A program made the translations under genes and the position numbers. DNA of 64,000 bases from Cytophagales bacterium (lineage in GTDB: Bacteria; Bacteroidota; Bacteroidia; Cytophagales; Spirosomataceae): the NCBI GenBank assembly GCA_013298125.1, contig JAAFJP010000003.1, forward strand, positions 182,504-246,503, written 5' to 3'. The notes beneath the pieces are model-generated. The model saw only the letters and a list, made by a program, of their open reading frames with translations, had not been told where the DNA came from and ran no database searches. Position 1 is the first letter of the stretch, and the number at the start of each line of letters is the position of its first letter. Positions 52,160 to 60,375 of the stretch are shown here, piece after piece.

Positions 52160-52793
52160 AATTTGTTGTATTTCTTCCATTGAAGAAGCAAAAAATGCAC
52201 TACAATTTAGGGCAGATGTATTGGGATTAGTTGCCAAAATGCCTTCTGGTCCAGGCACTATTGAAAATGATTTGATTTCAGAAATCGTAAAAAGCATTCC
52301 TTCCGAAACGACTACGTTTCTATTGACTCCCAAAACAAATCCCTACGAAATCATTAAACATCAAAGACTTACGGGTACAAATTGTATTCAATTAGTCGAT
52401 GCCGTGAAGGTTGAAGATTATAAAATTCTGAGAGAAAATCTGCTAAATATTCAACTCATACAGGTTATACACGTAACGGGAGAAGAATCTATTGAAGAAG
52501 CAAAACGTTATGCCGAAGTAGCCGACATGATTTTGTTAGATTCTGGAAATCCAAACCTCAAAATCAAAGAATTAGGCGGTACAGGACGAGTGCATAATTG
52601 GGAGTTGAGTCGTAAAATTGTCGAATCCATTTCAAAACCAGTCTTCTTGGCTGGCGGACTTAAACCTGAAAATATTGGTGAAGCCATTGAAACTGTAAAA
52701 CCTTATGGCGTAGATTTATGCAGTGGTGTGCGGACAGATGGAAAATTGGATTTGGAGAAATTGGGGCGGTTTTTTGAAGCACTTGAATTTTAG
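52143..52793 (+). CDS. Phosphoribosylanthranilate isomerase-like (TrpF-like) TIM barrel protein
   Basis: A 216-residue barrel protein. It begins MKTKVKICCISSIEEA; true TrpF proteins have VKICGIT here, and the catalytic cysteine is retained. LLDSGN and GGTGRVHNWEL match the second half, and VFLAGGLKPENIGEAIETVKPYGVDLCSGVRTDGKLD the phosphate-binding end. No other trp gene is present and it is coupled to an MFS gene, so it may be a TrpF paralogue with another substrate. Fold confident, role less so. Confidence 0.8.
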   Translation: MKTKVKICCISSIEEAKNALQFRADVLGLVAKMPSGPGTIENDLISEIVKSIPSETTTFLLTPKTNPYEIIKHQRLTGTNCIQLVDAVKVEDYKILRENLLNIQLIQVIHVTGEESIEEAKRYAEVADMILLDSGNPNLKIKELGGTGRVHNWELSRKIVESISKPVFLAGGLKPENIGEAIETVKPYGVDLCSGVRTDGKLDLEKLGRFFEALEF

Positions 52794-52800
52794 AATTTAC

Positions 52801-52853
52801 ATTTAACAATAGATTTTTTGTCAAAATATTTAACAAAAAATCTATTGTTAAAT
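52801..52853. terminator. Bidirectional intrinsic terminator
   Basis: ATTTAACAATAGATTTTTTG (52801 on) and its exact complement ending at 52853 form a stem of about 20 pairs with an 11-base loop between convergent genes. It is AT-rich but long. Confidence 0.8.
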
Positions 52854-52857
52854 CAAT

Positions 52858-53793
52858 TTACTTCATCGAATACAACTCCTTATTAACCAAATACTTATCC
52901 AATAACCCACGAATAGCAACTTGTCTTTTTTGAGAATCTCCCTCGCCTTTTTTCTTGAAATCTTCTACTAATTCATCAATTTCTTTCCAAAGCATTTTGC
53001 CATCTTCGGTTTTAGTTTTGATGTTTAGTCCTTTATTTTGAGCCAAAAGTTGCCCCCAAACATTACGGACATCCAGCCAATATTCACGATTTTTTGCCCA
53101 AAATTCAGTGGCTAATTTGCATTTAGCATCATCAATTTTTACGTAATCATTTAGTCCTTTCTCTTGGGCTAAAAGTTTATCCCCTTCTGCATTACGGATA
53201 ATTTTATCATTATCCTGTTCATGCAAATATCCTTTTTCGGTTACATGAATACGATTATTTCTTTTAAGTACCTGATAATCAGAGCGTTTTGTATATTCTC
53301 TTCTGGGCAAAGGTGCATCCGTAATATTTGCCCAAAGGTGTTTTCCGTCCTTGTGTACCCACGATGCTGTGCCTTCGTAGCGTGGCATATCGTTCACCTC
53401 AAAAACCTTTTGAGTCCATTGTCCTTTCACTTGATTTTTGGGCAAAACATTCGCTTTCCATTCTGTGCCTTTTTGGAAAGCCAAAAGGTCGGTATTTTCA
53501 TAGACCCAATCTTCCCGCCAGTGCTTTATCACCATCGTATCACCAATGATTAGGAGGTGCATCAACACCATTTTATCCTTTGATTCTTCATCCACAAAAA
53601 CCCACTCACGCCCGCCAGTTTTGTATCGGTCATGAAATTTATAGTCTTTGTCGGGGGCGAAAGTTTCGGCATAACTAAATTTTACATCAAAACATCCGCA
53701 TTGTCCTTTGATGGCTTTGAGGTCTTCTGATTTTTGGGCATTTGCCATTGTTGATAATCCTATCAATAAGATAGCTAAAAATTGTCTTTTCAT
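52858..53793 (-). CDS. Secreted DUF6607-family protein, linked to heme/iron uptake
   Basis: A 311-residue secreted protein (signal peptide to about MANAQ) of the DUF6607 type: GQCGCFDVKFSYAETFAPDKDY, VLMHLLIIGDTMVIKHWREDWVYEN, KVFEVNDMPRYEGTASWVHKDG. Function is not established. It is divergent from a TonB receptor whose operon ends in HmuY, and each promoter has its own Fur-type palindrome, so an iron- or heme-responsive role is likely. The repeated tryptophans would suit a lipid- or porphyrin-binding beta barrel, but this is speculation. Confidence 0.82.
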   Translation of the reverse strand: MKRQFLAILLIGLSTMANAQKSEDLKAIKGQCGCFDVKFSYAETFAPDKDYKFHDRYKTGGREWVFVDEESKDKMVLMHLLIIGDTMVIKHWREDWVYENTDLLAFQKGTEWKANVLPKNQVKGQWTQKVFEVNDMPRYEGTASWVHKDGKHLWANITDAPLPRREYTKRSDYQVLKRNNRIHVTEKGYLHEQDNDKIIRNAEGDKLLAQEKGLNDYVKIDDAKCKLATEFWAKNREYWLDVRNVWGQLLAQNKGLNIKTKTEDGKMLWKEIDELVEDFKKKGEGDSQKRQVAIRGLLDKYLVNKELYSMK

Positions 53794-53833
53794 GTTTTTT
53801 GTGTTGAGTTTGATGATGCAAAGTTTGCCCTTA

Positions 53834-53850
53834 TTTAGAATAATTCCAAA
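53834..53850 (-). promoter_or_regulatory. Fur-type operator, proximal to DUF6607
   Basis: TTTAGAATAATTCCAAA is a near-perfect inverted repeat (one mismatch pair) of the length and AT-rich character of Fur boxes. On the minus strand it contains TTTG about 20 bases before AAACTTTG, a close match to the -7 element, so a bound repressor would block RNA polymerase for the DUF6607 gene. Confidence 0.7.
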
Positions 53851-53864
53851 TTATTTGCAATTTA

Positions 53865-53881
53865 TTTGGAATTGTTCTAAA
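53865..53881 (+). promoter_or_regulatory. Fur-type operator, proximal to the TonB receptor
   Basis: TTTGGAATTGTTCTAAA is the inverse-oriented relative of the box at 53834-53850, so the two boxes mirror each other. Its first four bases are the -33 TTTG of the receptor promoter, 21 bases before the -7 element, so repressor binding would exclude polymerase. Confidence 0.7.
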
Positions 53882-53889
53882 TAGTATAA

Positions 53890-53897
53890 TACCTTTG
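53890..53897 (+). promoter_or_regulatory. Promoter -7 element of the heme-receptor operon
   Basis: TACCTTTG exactly fits TAnnTTTG, with TTTG at 53865-53868 as the -33 element. Transcription would start near 53904, about 30 bases before the ATG. Confidence 0.72.
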
Positions 53898-53933
53898 TCG
53901 TGTCAAAAGTCAAAATCAACAAATTGAAAACCA

Positions 53934-56027
53934 ATGAGAAATCTATTAAAAATAATCACAACACTCTGTATAACAAATACTTATGCACAGGATAAGGTTG
54001 TTTTGGATAGTGTTTCTCATAAAAATTTGGAAGAAGTGGTCGTAACGGCTACCCGCAACGAACGAAAGTTAGGGACTTTGCCCATGCCTGTTACGCTAAT
54101 TAGTCAAAAGCAAATAAAATCAATGGGTTCGCTGAGATTGAATGATGTTTTGGGCGAACAAACAGGGCTTTTTATTCAGAACGACCACGGGCAAGGTGTA
54201 CAAATTCAAGGGTTCAGTCCTGACTATACTTTGATTTTATTGGACGGTGAACCCTTGGTTGGACGAACGGCTGGTACGTTGGAATTATCCCGTTTGGCAG
54301 TTGGGAATATCAAGCAAATAGAAATTGTGAAAGGTCCATCGTCGAGTTTGTATGGGTCGGAGGCTTTGGCTGGGGTGGTGAATATTATTACCGAAAAACC
54401 TAATGCAACAAATGGCTCATTGTCAATGCGTTATGGAACAAATCAAACTTCTGATTTGGCGGGTAGTCTAAGTTTTCGGAGAGATAAGTTAGGATTAAAT
54501 TTATTCGTAAATCGTTATCAATCAAATGGTTATGATTTTACGCCTGATGTTTTCGGAGCAACGGTTTCTCCTTTTCAGAATTATACTTTTAACCCTAAAC
54601 TAAGTTATGATTTTTCTTCAACATTAAAATTCAGTATTTCAGCAAGATATTTTACGGAAAATCAAGAAAACAATTTTCTGGTCGGCAAGGATAAAGTTTC
54701 TGGCAATGGCAATGTAAACGACTGGAATTTGAACCCTGTTTTGCGGTATTCTATCAATGAAAAAATCAAAGCTACTGCCAGATTTTACACTACCCAATAC
54801 CGAACAAATGCCACCCTAAATTATCAGAAAGATGCAAAAGTTTATGATGAAACATTTTTCATTCAAAACTTCCAACGACCTGAAATTCAGATAGATTACG
54901 CCATGAACACCAAACATAATTTCACATTTGGAGTAGGTAAAATTTGGGAAAGTGTAGAAGCAACTCGCTACGATGATATTAAAAGATTTGAGACAATTTA
55001 TGGTTTTATGCAATATGAAAATACTCAATTTAATCATCTAAACCTCACTATCGGGGGACGTTTTGATGCTCACTCAGCTTACCAATCTCAACTGAGTCCT
55101 AAGTTTTCGTTGGCTTATGAACTCAGTCCAAAAATTACATTGAGAGGGTCGGTTGGCGTGGGTTTCAAAGCCCCCGATTTTAGACAATTGTACCTAAATT
55201 TTACGAATGCTGTGGCGGGTTATTCCGTTTTTGGAACGCAAGAAATTACCACAGGAATTGCCCGTTTACAGGCTGAAAAACAGATTGCTGAATTACTATT
55301 TGATGTCAATAAATTAGGTGAATTAAAAGCTGAAAGTTCTTTGGCTTTCAATGTTGGTGGAACAATTAATTTAGATAACTCATTGAAAATCAATATAAAT
55401 GCTTTTAGAAATGATATTGATAATTTAATCCAAACGCAGGCAATTGCACGCAAAACTAATGGACAAAATGTGTTTAGTTATCTGAATCTCAACAAGGCAT
55501 TCACCCAAGGGATTGAATCAGAAATTAGTAAGCAATTATCCGTAAATAATCAGGCTTTTACGGTTTCGGTAGGCTATCAATTTTTGGAAGCAAAAGACAA
55601 AGAAATCGTGGAAAAATTAGAACGTGGTGAGGTTTTCAGACGTAACCCCGAAACCTTCCAAACGGTGCGAGTTAAACCTTCTGAATACGAAGGGATTTTT
55701 AACAGGTCGAATCATTCTGGAAATTTTAAAATCTTCTATGAAAACTCAAAAAGTCACGTAACAGCCTCATTGAGAGGAATTTACAGAAGTCGTTACGGCT
55801 TTGCAGATTTTAATGGAAACAGTATTGCCGATACTGACGATGAATTTTTACAAGGATTTATGACTTGGAACATCGCCATTAGTAAAACTTTTAAGGAAAA
55901 ATACAGGCTACAAACGGGCATAGATAATGCCTTTGGTTTCACCAATCCCGAACGAATCCCAAACTTAGCGGGCAGGCTAATTTGGGTGAGTTTGGGGGTG
56001 AATTTTGAGAAGAAAAAGAAATCTTGA
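53934..56027 (+). CDS. TonB-dependent outer-membrane receptor (heme/iron type)
   Basis: A 697-residue receptor. A short signal peptide (ends near NTYAQ) is followed directly by a TonB-box-like LEEVVVTATRNERKLGTLP and the plug domain: VTLISQKQIKSMGSLRLNDVLGEQTGLFIQ, LLDGEPLVGRTAGTLELSRL, IEIVKGPSSSLYGSEALAGVVNIITEKP. The 22-strand barrel ends VSLGVNFEKKKK. There is no N-terminal CarboxypepD domain, unlike SusC proteins. With HmuY in the same operon, it is most likely an HmuR-type heme importer; the ligand histidines were not confirmed. Confidence 0.9.
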   Translation: MRNLLKIITTLCITNTYAQDKVVLDSVSHKNLEEVVVTATRNERKLGTLPMPVTLISQKQIKSMGSLRLNDVLGEQTGLFIQNDHGQGVQIQGFSPDYTLILLDGEPLVGRTAGTLELSRLAVGNIKQIEIVKGPSSSLYGSEALAGVVNIITEKPNATNGSLSMRYGTNQTSDLAGSLSFRRDKLGLNLFVNRYQSNGYDFTPDVFGATVSPFQNYTFNPKLSYDFSSTLKFSISARYFTENQENNFLVGKDKVSGNGNVNDWNLNPVLRYSINEKIKATARFYTTQYRTNATLNYQKDAKVYDETFFIQNFQRPEIQIDYAMNTKHNFTFGVGKIWESVEATRYDDIKRFETIYGFMQYENTQFNHLNLTIGGRFDAHSAYQSQLSPKFSLAYELSPKITLRGSVGVGFKAPDFRQLYLNFTNAVAGYSVFGTQEITTGIARLQAEKQIAELLFDVNKLGELKAESSLAFNVGGTINLDNSLKININAFRNDIDNLIQTQAIARKTNGQNVFSYLNLNKAFTQGIESEISKQLSVNNQAFTVSVGYQFLEAKDKEIVEKLERGEVFRRNPETFQTVRVKPSEYEGIFNRSNHSGNFKIFYENSKSHVTASLRGIYRSRYGFADFNGNSIADTDDEFLQGFMTWNIAISKTFKEKYRLQTGIDNAFGFTNPERIPNLAGRLIWVSLGVNFEKKKKS

Positions 56028-56031
56028 TTAT

Positions 56032-56100
56032 CGCCACAAAGACTCAAAGACACTAAGAATTGCCTTACAAAAAACTTGGTGACTCCGTGCCTTGGTGGCA
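56032..56100. repeat. Imperfect inverted repeat of the widespread CACAAAG/TTGGTG type
   Basis: GCCACAAAGACTCAAAGACA (56033 on) and the sequence ending CTTGGTGGCA at 56100 are complementary with several mismatches around an A-rich loop. This looks like a dispersed intergenic repeat. It lies between the receptor and the small HMA-like gene, within the presumed operon. Confidence 0.6.
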
Positions 56101-56122
56101 TAAAACCTTAACAATTAACAAC

Positions 56123-56338
56123 ATGGAAATCTTACAATTCAAAACAAACATCACTTCGCCCATTGGTATTCAAGCCATTTGGGACGCTCTCAAAACTTTG
56201 GGAATCAACTATTTTAATATTGATTTTCAAGGCGTGGATAAAATCCTTCGAGTTACTTCGGACGCTATTATCTCAATCGAAAGTGTGATAGAATCGCTTG
56301 CCAATTTAGGGTATCATTGCGAAAAATTATCAATTTAA
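56123..56338 (+). CDS. Small HMA-fold-like protein lacking CxxC
   Basis: A 71-residue cytoplasmic protein from ATG 56123 (MEILQFKTNITSPIGIQAIW); a longer frame to 56060 runs through the dispersed repeat and is rejected. The pattern of strand, helix, strand, strand, helix, strand (IQAIWDALKTLG, NYFNIDFQGVDKILRVTS, SIESVIESLANLGYHCEKL) resembles the heavy-metal-associated domain, but the metal-binding CxxC loop is replaced by TSPIG. It sits between a heme receptor and HmuY and may be a metal-free binding partner. Confidence 0.7.
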   Translation: MEILQFKTNITSPIGIQAIWDALKTLGINYFNIDFQGVDKILRVTSDAIISIESVIESLANLGYHCEKLSI

Positions 56339-56365
56339 CTCATTAATAATCACATACTTACAAAT

Positions 56366-56983
56366 ATGAAATCAATTAAAAAAATCATCTTATTTACTCT
56401 GTCGGTTTCTTTATTTCTTTCTTGTAAAAAGGACGAAGTAACTATCAAAGAACCCGTAAAAGCCGAAACTGTAAAAGATTTAGCTGCCGACCCAACGACC
56501 ATTTCAGGCACTGGACAACCCGTAGCTTCTGGCAAATTCACGTTCTATAATTTCAAAAATGGCATCGTTCCAAACGCTGATTCGACCACCAATAAATGGG
56601 ATGTAGCTTTCAGAGGAACAACCATTTTGACCAACGGCGGAAGCTCAGGAATTGGACAGGGCGGGGCAGTAGTTTTGAATGGAATTTTTGATGAAATTAA
56701 AGAAATTCCAGCTTCATCAACTTTTGCCCAAGACTCTAAAACCGTTTTGGCAATTCCTACGGGTTCGAGTAAGGGTTGGTATAATTATGATGCTCCCACA
56801 AACATTATTTCACCCATTGCAGGAAAAGTTTTGTTGATAAGAACGGGCGATGGAAAATATGCCAAGATGGAGATTTTGAATTACTATAAAGGCTCTCCCG
56901 CAAAACCCGATGCAAACAGTGTAGCGAGACATTACACTTTTAGGTTTGCCTATCAACCCGATGGGAGTTTGAAGTTTAATTGA
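56366..56983 (+). CDS. hmuY: HmuY-family heme-binding lipoprotein
   Basis: A 205-residue lipoprotein (lipobox Cys20, LFLSCKK). The HmuY beta fold is recognisable: YFNxxxG-like FYNFKNGIVPNADSTTNKWDVAFRGTTILTNGG, GAVVLNGIFDEIKEIP, KGWYNYDAPTNIISPIAGKVLLIRTGDGKYAKMEILNYYKG and the end ARHYTFRFAYQPDGSLKF. HmuY proteins bind heme at the cell surface and pass it to HmuR. Candidate ligands include the Met in YAKMEIL and the His in ARHYTF; which are used is not settled. Confidence 0.9.
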   Translation: MKSIKKIILFTLSVSLFLSCKKDEVTIKEPVKAETVKDLAADPTTISGTGQPVASGKFTFYNFKNGIVPNADSTTNKWDVAFRGTTILTNGGSSGIGQGGAVVLNGIFDEIKEIPASSTFAQDSKTVLAIPTGSSKGWYNYDAPTNIISPIAGKVLLIRTGDGKYAKMEILNYYKGSPAKPDANSVARHYTFRFAYQPDGSLKFN

Positions 56984-57032
56984 GTTATTTTTGGCAAAAA
57001 AGTATGGCAAGAGTCATGCTTTTTTTTGTTAA

Positions 57033-57467
57033 TCAATCCACCAATTCCGCTTCCTCAAAGATATAATTCAGCTCCTCAATATTATCAGGATTCAGTCTCA
57101 ATTTTCCCTTAAAAGTATGGATTTCATCCGTTTTGAAGCGTTTTTTATTCTTCAAACGTAGTTCAATCATGCTCTCTGGACCAGCCCCGCCACAAAAGAA
57201 ACATTGAGCCATCGGGTATTGAGAAATCACGTAAGTCCCTTCTGTGTTAATTGGAATTGTATAGCCCCTAATAATCAATTCTTTGCCACTCAATTCCTTC
57301 ACTTTCAGTCCAAATGTTGGATAAAGAAAAATCATTCCAACTTCCTCATTAAATTTTTTCTTGAATCGTACATCCTTCAAATCACTCCAAGTAATAGTTC
57401 TTGGCACTTCTTGGGTTTGTCCTGTTCCAATGCCAAGCATAAAAATTAACACCATTATTTTCAACAT
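57033..57467 (-). CDS. Secreted CxxC protein, DUF3299-like, in the zinc regulon
   Basis: About 144 residues from ATG 57467, one codon inside a GTG-started frame. Signal peptide (to about TGQTQE), then TWSDLKDVRFKKKFNEEVGMIF, ELIIRGYTIPI and AQCFFCGGAGPESMIELRLK, which resembles the C-terminal CxxC segment of DUF3299-type proteins (FCGG loop). Function unknown. It is divergent from the MerC/COG0523/Fur cluster and shares its operator, with a -7 element TACCTTTG (minus, 57490-57483), so it is probably expressed when zinc is scarce. Confidence 0.78.
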   Translation of the reverse strand: MLKIMVLIFMLGIGTGQTQEVPRTITWSDLKDVRFKKKFNEEVGMIFLYPTFGLKVKELSGKELIIRGYTIPINTEGTYVISQYPMAQCFFCGGAGPESMIELRLKNKKRFKTDEIHTFKGKLRLNPDNIEELNYIFEEAELVD

Positions 57468-57482
57468 CACTTATATTTTTTT

Positions 57483-57490
57483 CAAAGGTA
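57483..57490 (-). promoter_or_regulatory. Promoter -7 element of the secreted CxxC gene
   Basis: On the minus strand TACCTTTG fits TAnnTTTG; the -33 position falls within the operator at 57508-57520 (GTTG). Transcription would start about 10 bases before the ATG. Confidence 0.6.
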
Positions 57491-57507
57491 ATTAATTTTT
57501 TGTTTAC

Positions 57508-57520
57508 GCAACATTGTTGC
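57508..57520. promoter_or_regulatory. Zur-type operator 1
   Basis: GCAACATTGTTGC is a perfect palindrome lying over the -33 regions of both divergent promoters. A second copy occurs at 57544-57556. The Fur-family gene at 59246 is the likely regulator. Confidence 0.72.
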
Positions 57521-57536
57521 ATTAACAAAAAGTTTA

Positions 57537-57544
57537 TACATTTG
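57537..57544 (+). promoter_or_regulatory. Promoter -7 element of the MerC/COG0523 operon
   Basis: TACATTTG exactly fits TAnnTTTG, 24 bases before the ATG at 57568. It runs into the second operator. Confidence 0.68.
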
Positions 57545-57556
57545 CATCATTGTTGC
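57544..57556 (+). promoter_or_regulatory. Zur-type operator 2
   Basis: GCATCATTGTTGC differs from operator 1 at one base and overlaps the -7 element and presumed start site of the plus-strand operon, so binding would block initiation. Confidence 0.7.
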
Positions 57557-57567
57557 ATATATAAAAA

Positions 57568-57963
57568 ATGAAGAAACAATATTACGACTATTTAGGAATT
57601 GCAGGGTCAGGAATGTGCCTAATTCATTGCTTGGCAATGCCTACGCTGTTTTTTATTCAAAATTTGTTTGCCAGAGAATTATTCAAAGGACTGGATTTAG
57701 AAAACATTTACCTTGACTATCTTTTTGTTTTAGTCTGTTTCTTTGCGGTTTACTCAGTTACCAAACGCAGTAATTCTCAGAAAGTTAATACCTCATTTTG
57801 GTTGTTTTTTGGACTATTTTCAATCTCTGTTTTGTTTGAAGAAAACTTTGAATATTTAGAATATTTGGGTTACATAGCTTCCTTGGGCTTGATTATTACT
57901 CACATTGTCAATATTAATCACATTAAAAAATGTCAAATCGAAAACTCCCCGTTACCGTCCTGA
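57568..57963 (+). CDS. MerC-domain small membrane protein
   Basis: A 131-residue protein with four predicted membrane segments. The first contains [11 protein letters not shown] (Cys17, His20, Cys21), the MerC-family metal-binding site. MerC was first known as a mercury importer; Bacteroidota members next to COG0523 GTPases and Fur proteins more likely move or sense zinc. Starts just after the operators and overlaps the GTPase gene by 34 bases. Confidence 0.85.
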   Translation: MKKQYYDYLGIAGSGMCLIHCLAMPTLFFIQNLFARELFKGLDLENIYLDYLFVLVCFFAVYSVTKRSNSQKVNTSFWLFFGLFSISVLFEENFEYLEYLGYIASLGLIITHIVNINHIKKCQIENSPLPS

Positions 57964-59147
57964 GTGGATTTTTGGGTGCTGGTAAAACCACACTACTCAA
58001 TCATATTTTACATAACAAAGAAGGGCTAAAAGTAGCGGTTATTGTGAACGATATGAGCGAAGTAAACATTGATGCTCAGTTAGTTGCGAAGGAAAATACC
58101 CTTTCCCGAACCGAAGAAAAGTTAGTTGAAATGTCAAACGGATGTATATGTTGCACGCTTCGGGAAGATTTGATGATTGAGGTTGAAAAATTGGCGAAAG
58201 AAAACCGTTTTGACTATCTCTTGATTGAATCGACGGGGATTTCTGAGCCTGTACCAGTTGCTCAAACGTTCAGTTTTCAGGATGAAGAAAATGGAATTGA
58301 CCTGTCCAAATGGTCGTACATTGATACGATGGTGACGGTGGTTGATGCTTTTAATTTTGCCAAAGATTTTGGTTCGATTGATACCGTTTGGACTCGTGAA
58401 TTGAACAAAGATGAAAGTGATGTCAGAACGATTGTGAATCTTTTGACCGACCAAATTGAATTTGCTGATGTCATCATTTTGAATAAAACCGACTTAGTTT
58501 CTAAGCGAGATTTAGGAGAATTAAAAGCGATTATTGCTTCCTTAAACCCCGTTGCAAAAATTATTGATTCATCTTTCAGTAAAGTAAAACCTTCTCAAAT
58601 CCTCAATACAGGGCTTTTTGATTACGAAAAGGCGGAATCTTCGGCGGGATGGATTCAGGAATTGGATAATCGTAAAAAGGGAATTGCTCATCAACCTGAA
58701 ACTGAGGAATATGGTATTTCATCATTTGTTTTCAGAGATAAAAGACCATTTCACCCAGAAAGATTTTGGAATTATTTGGGCAATGAGTGGCACACAGGTA
58801 TCATCCGCTCGAAGGGACTTTTTTGGATTGCTTCACGCCCCGACGAAGCCATGAATTGGAGTCAGGCGGGTGGGTCTTTGCGGGCAGATGGTGCGGGAGT
58901 TTGGTGGGCGAGTATGCCTTTCGACCAGCGAATTTCTTACCAAGCCTATCAAGAAAATATCCAAGAAATTGAATCTCGTTGGGACAAACGTTTTGGCGAT
59001 AGACAGAATGAATTGGTCATCATCGGACAGGATTTGAGCGAAGATACCATTTGTTTTGAACTCGAAAAATGCCTCTGTACAGAAGACGAAATCAAGCAAA
59101 TGGAGAACGGAGGGCGGTTTAAAGACCCTTTTCCGCAGACGATGTAG
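57930..59147 (+). CDS. COG0523-family GTPase (zinc metallochaperone, YciC/ZigA/ZNG1 type)
   Basis: A 405-residue GTPase of the G3E family. Walker [17 protein letters not shown] (about 12-27), the metal-binding [12 protein letters not shown] (Cys72, Cys74, Cys75), IESTGISEP, the base-specific NKTD and a C-terminal CobW_C domain ([14 protein letters not shown]). Such proteins deliver zinc to client enzymes under zinc starvation; the long type seen here matches the YciC/ZigA subgroup. Coupled to the MerC gene and followed by a Fur-family regulator. Confidence 0.92.
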   Translation: MSNRKLPVTVLSGFLGAGKTTLLNHILHNKEGLKVAVIVNDMSEVNIDAQLVAKENTLSRTEEKLVEMSNGCICCTLREDLMIEVEKLAKENRFDYLLIESTGISEPVPVAQTFSFQDEENGIDLSKWSYIDTMVTVVDAFNFAKDFGSIDTVWTRELNKDESDVRTIVNLLTDQIEFADVIILNKTDLVSKRDLGELKAIIASLNPVAKIIDSSFSKVKPSQILNTGLFDYEKAESSAGWIQELDNRKKGIAHQPETEEYGISSFVFRDKRPFHPERFWNYLGNEWHTGIIRSKGLFWIASRPDEAMNWSQAGGSLRADGAGVWWASMPFDQRISYQAYQENIQEIESRWDKRFGDRQNELVIIGQDLSEDTICFELEKCLCTEDEIKQMENGGRFKDPFPQTM

Positions 59148-59245
59148 TGGGCTTTTGGCTGTTGGCAATCGGCTATTGGCTTAAAAGTGGAACATTAAAT
59201 CTCTGATTATTAAGAAAAAACATCAAACCAACAATTCAAATGTAG

Positions 59246-59662
59246 ATGGAAGATGAAGTCGATAAAATTTTATCAAAAACAGGCTTGCGAAAAACTCCCG
59301 CAAGGAAAGAATTATTGTCTTTATTTCTGGAATCATCAAAGGCTTTTTCTTTAAGTGATATTGAAATATTATTTAGACATCACTACGATAGATCAACCAT
59401 TTTTAGAACGTTGGAAGTTTTGACCAAAGAGCTTCTTCTCGAAAAATTCATTGATAAAAAAGGGGTGAATGTTTACATTTTTCATCATAATCATACCAAT
59501 TGTTCTCAAAATAGTCATTTTCATTTTAAATGTGAAAACTGCCAAAACATAACTGCCCTGCCCCGTTTACCCGAAAATTATATGGCATTCTTTGGTAAAA
59601 ATCAAGTCAAAAGCCTCAATCTGATGGTTGAAGGCACTTGCGAGGATTGTCAAAACTTATAA
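59246..59662 (+). CDS. Fur-family regulator, probably Zur
   Basis: A 138-residue Fur-family repressor: N-terminal winged helix (GLRKTPARKELLSLFLESSKAFSLSDIE, DRSTIFRTLEVL), then the dimerisation domain with HHNH and HFH and two structural zinc motifs (CENC at 96-99, CEDC at 132-135). It lies in the MerC/COG0523 cluster rather than with the heme genes, so zinc is the better guess for its effector. It would bind the GCAACATTGTTGC operators at 57508 and 57544. Confidence 0.88.
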   Translation: MEDEVDKILSKTGLRKTPARKELLSLFLESSKAFSLSDIEILFRHHYDRSTIFRTLEVLTKELLLEKFIDKKGVNVYIFHHNHTNCSQNSHFHFKCENCQNITALPRLPENYMAFFGKNQVKSLNLMVEGTCEDCQNL

Positions 59663-59674
59663 AATTCCAATATT

Positions 59675-60370
59675 ATGCTAACAGCAAAAAACCTTACCAA
59701 AAAATACGGAGAACAAACCGCTCTCAATGCCCTTAATCTTACCATCAAAGAAGGTGAAATATTTGCACTGCTGGGGCAAAATGGTGCGGGGAAAACTACG
59801 ACTATCAACTTGTTTCTGGGGTTTATTGAACCCACGAATGGAACGGTTACCATTAACGATATTTCGGTGGTTGAAAATGCTTTGGAAACCAAGAAGTACG
59901 TGGCATATATTCCTGAAACGGTTATGCTTTATCCGAACTTAACGGGTATCGAAAATCTACAATTCTTTTCTTCTTTGGCGGGTTTCAAATATTCTGATGA
60001 ACAATTGAGTGATTTTTTGAGTAAATCAGGATTGCAAAAAAATGCTCATACGCAATATTTAGAAGGATATTCAAAAGGAATGCGACAGAAAGTAGGCATT
60101 GCCATTGCCTTAGCCAAAAACGCCAAAGCCTTATTATTGGACGAACCAACGTCTGGACTCGACCCAAAAGCCTCCAACGAATTTTCTGAGATTTTACGGG
60201 ATTTAGCCAAAAACGGCACGGCGGTTTTGATGGCAACGCACGATATTTTTAGAGCCAGGGAAGTAGCCCATCGCATCGGCATTATGAAAGAAGGCAATTT
60301 GGTTTCGGTGGTGGATGCTGCCAGTATTTCGGCTAATGAATTGGAGAAATTGTATTTACAAACCGTTTGA
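59675..60370 (+). CDS. ABC transporter ATP-binding protein
   Basis: A 231-residue ATPase: Walker A LLGQNGAGKTTT (about 33-44), Q-loop, signature YSKGMRQKVGIAIAL, Walker B LLLDEPTSGLDP and switch ATHD. The type matches NosF/CcmA-like drivers of ABC-2 exporters. It starts 12 bases after the Fur-family gene and abuts the two permeases, so the three form one transporter. It might be under the same control as the zinc genes, but no separate operator was seen. Confidence 0.94.
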   Translation: MLTAKNLTKKYGEQTALNALNLTIKEGEIFALLGQNGAGKTTTINLFLGFIEPTNGTVTINDISVVENALETKKYVAYIPETVMLYPNLTGIENLQFFSSLAGFKYSDEQLSDFLSKSGLQKNAHTQYLEGYSKGMRQKVGIAIALAKNAKALLLDEPTSGLDPKASNEFSEILRDLAKNGTAVLMATHDIFRAREVAHRIGIMKEGNLVSVVDAASISANELEKLYLQTV

Positions 60371-60375
60371 GAACA

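Noticed and set aside
59150..59190. TTGGCTGTTGGCAATCGGC-like short repeats after the GTPase gene, also near 10585
   Set aside because: They are short simple repeats common in such spacers; no symmetry or boundary that would mark an element.
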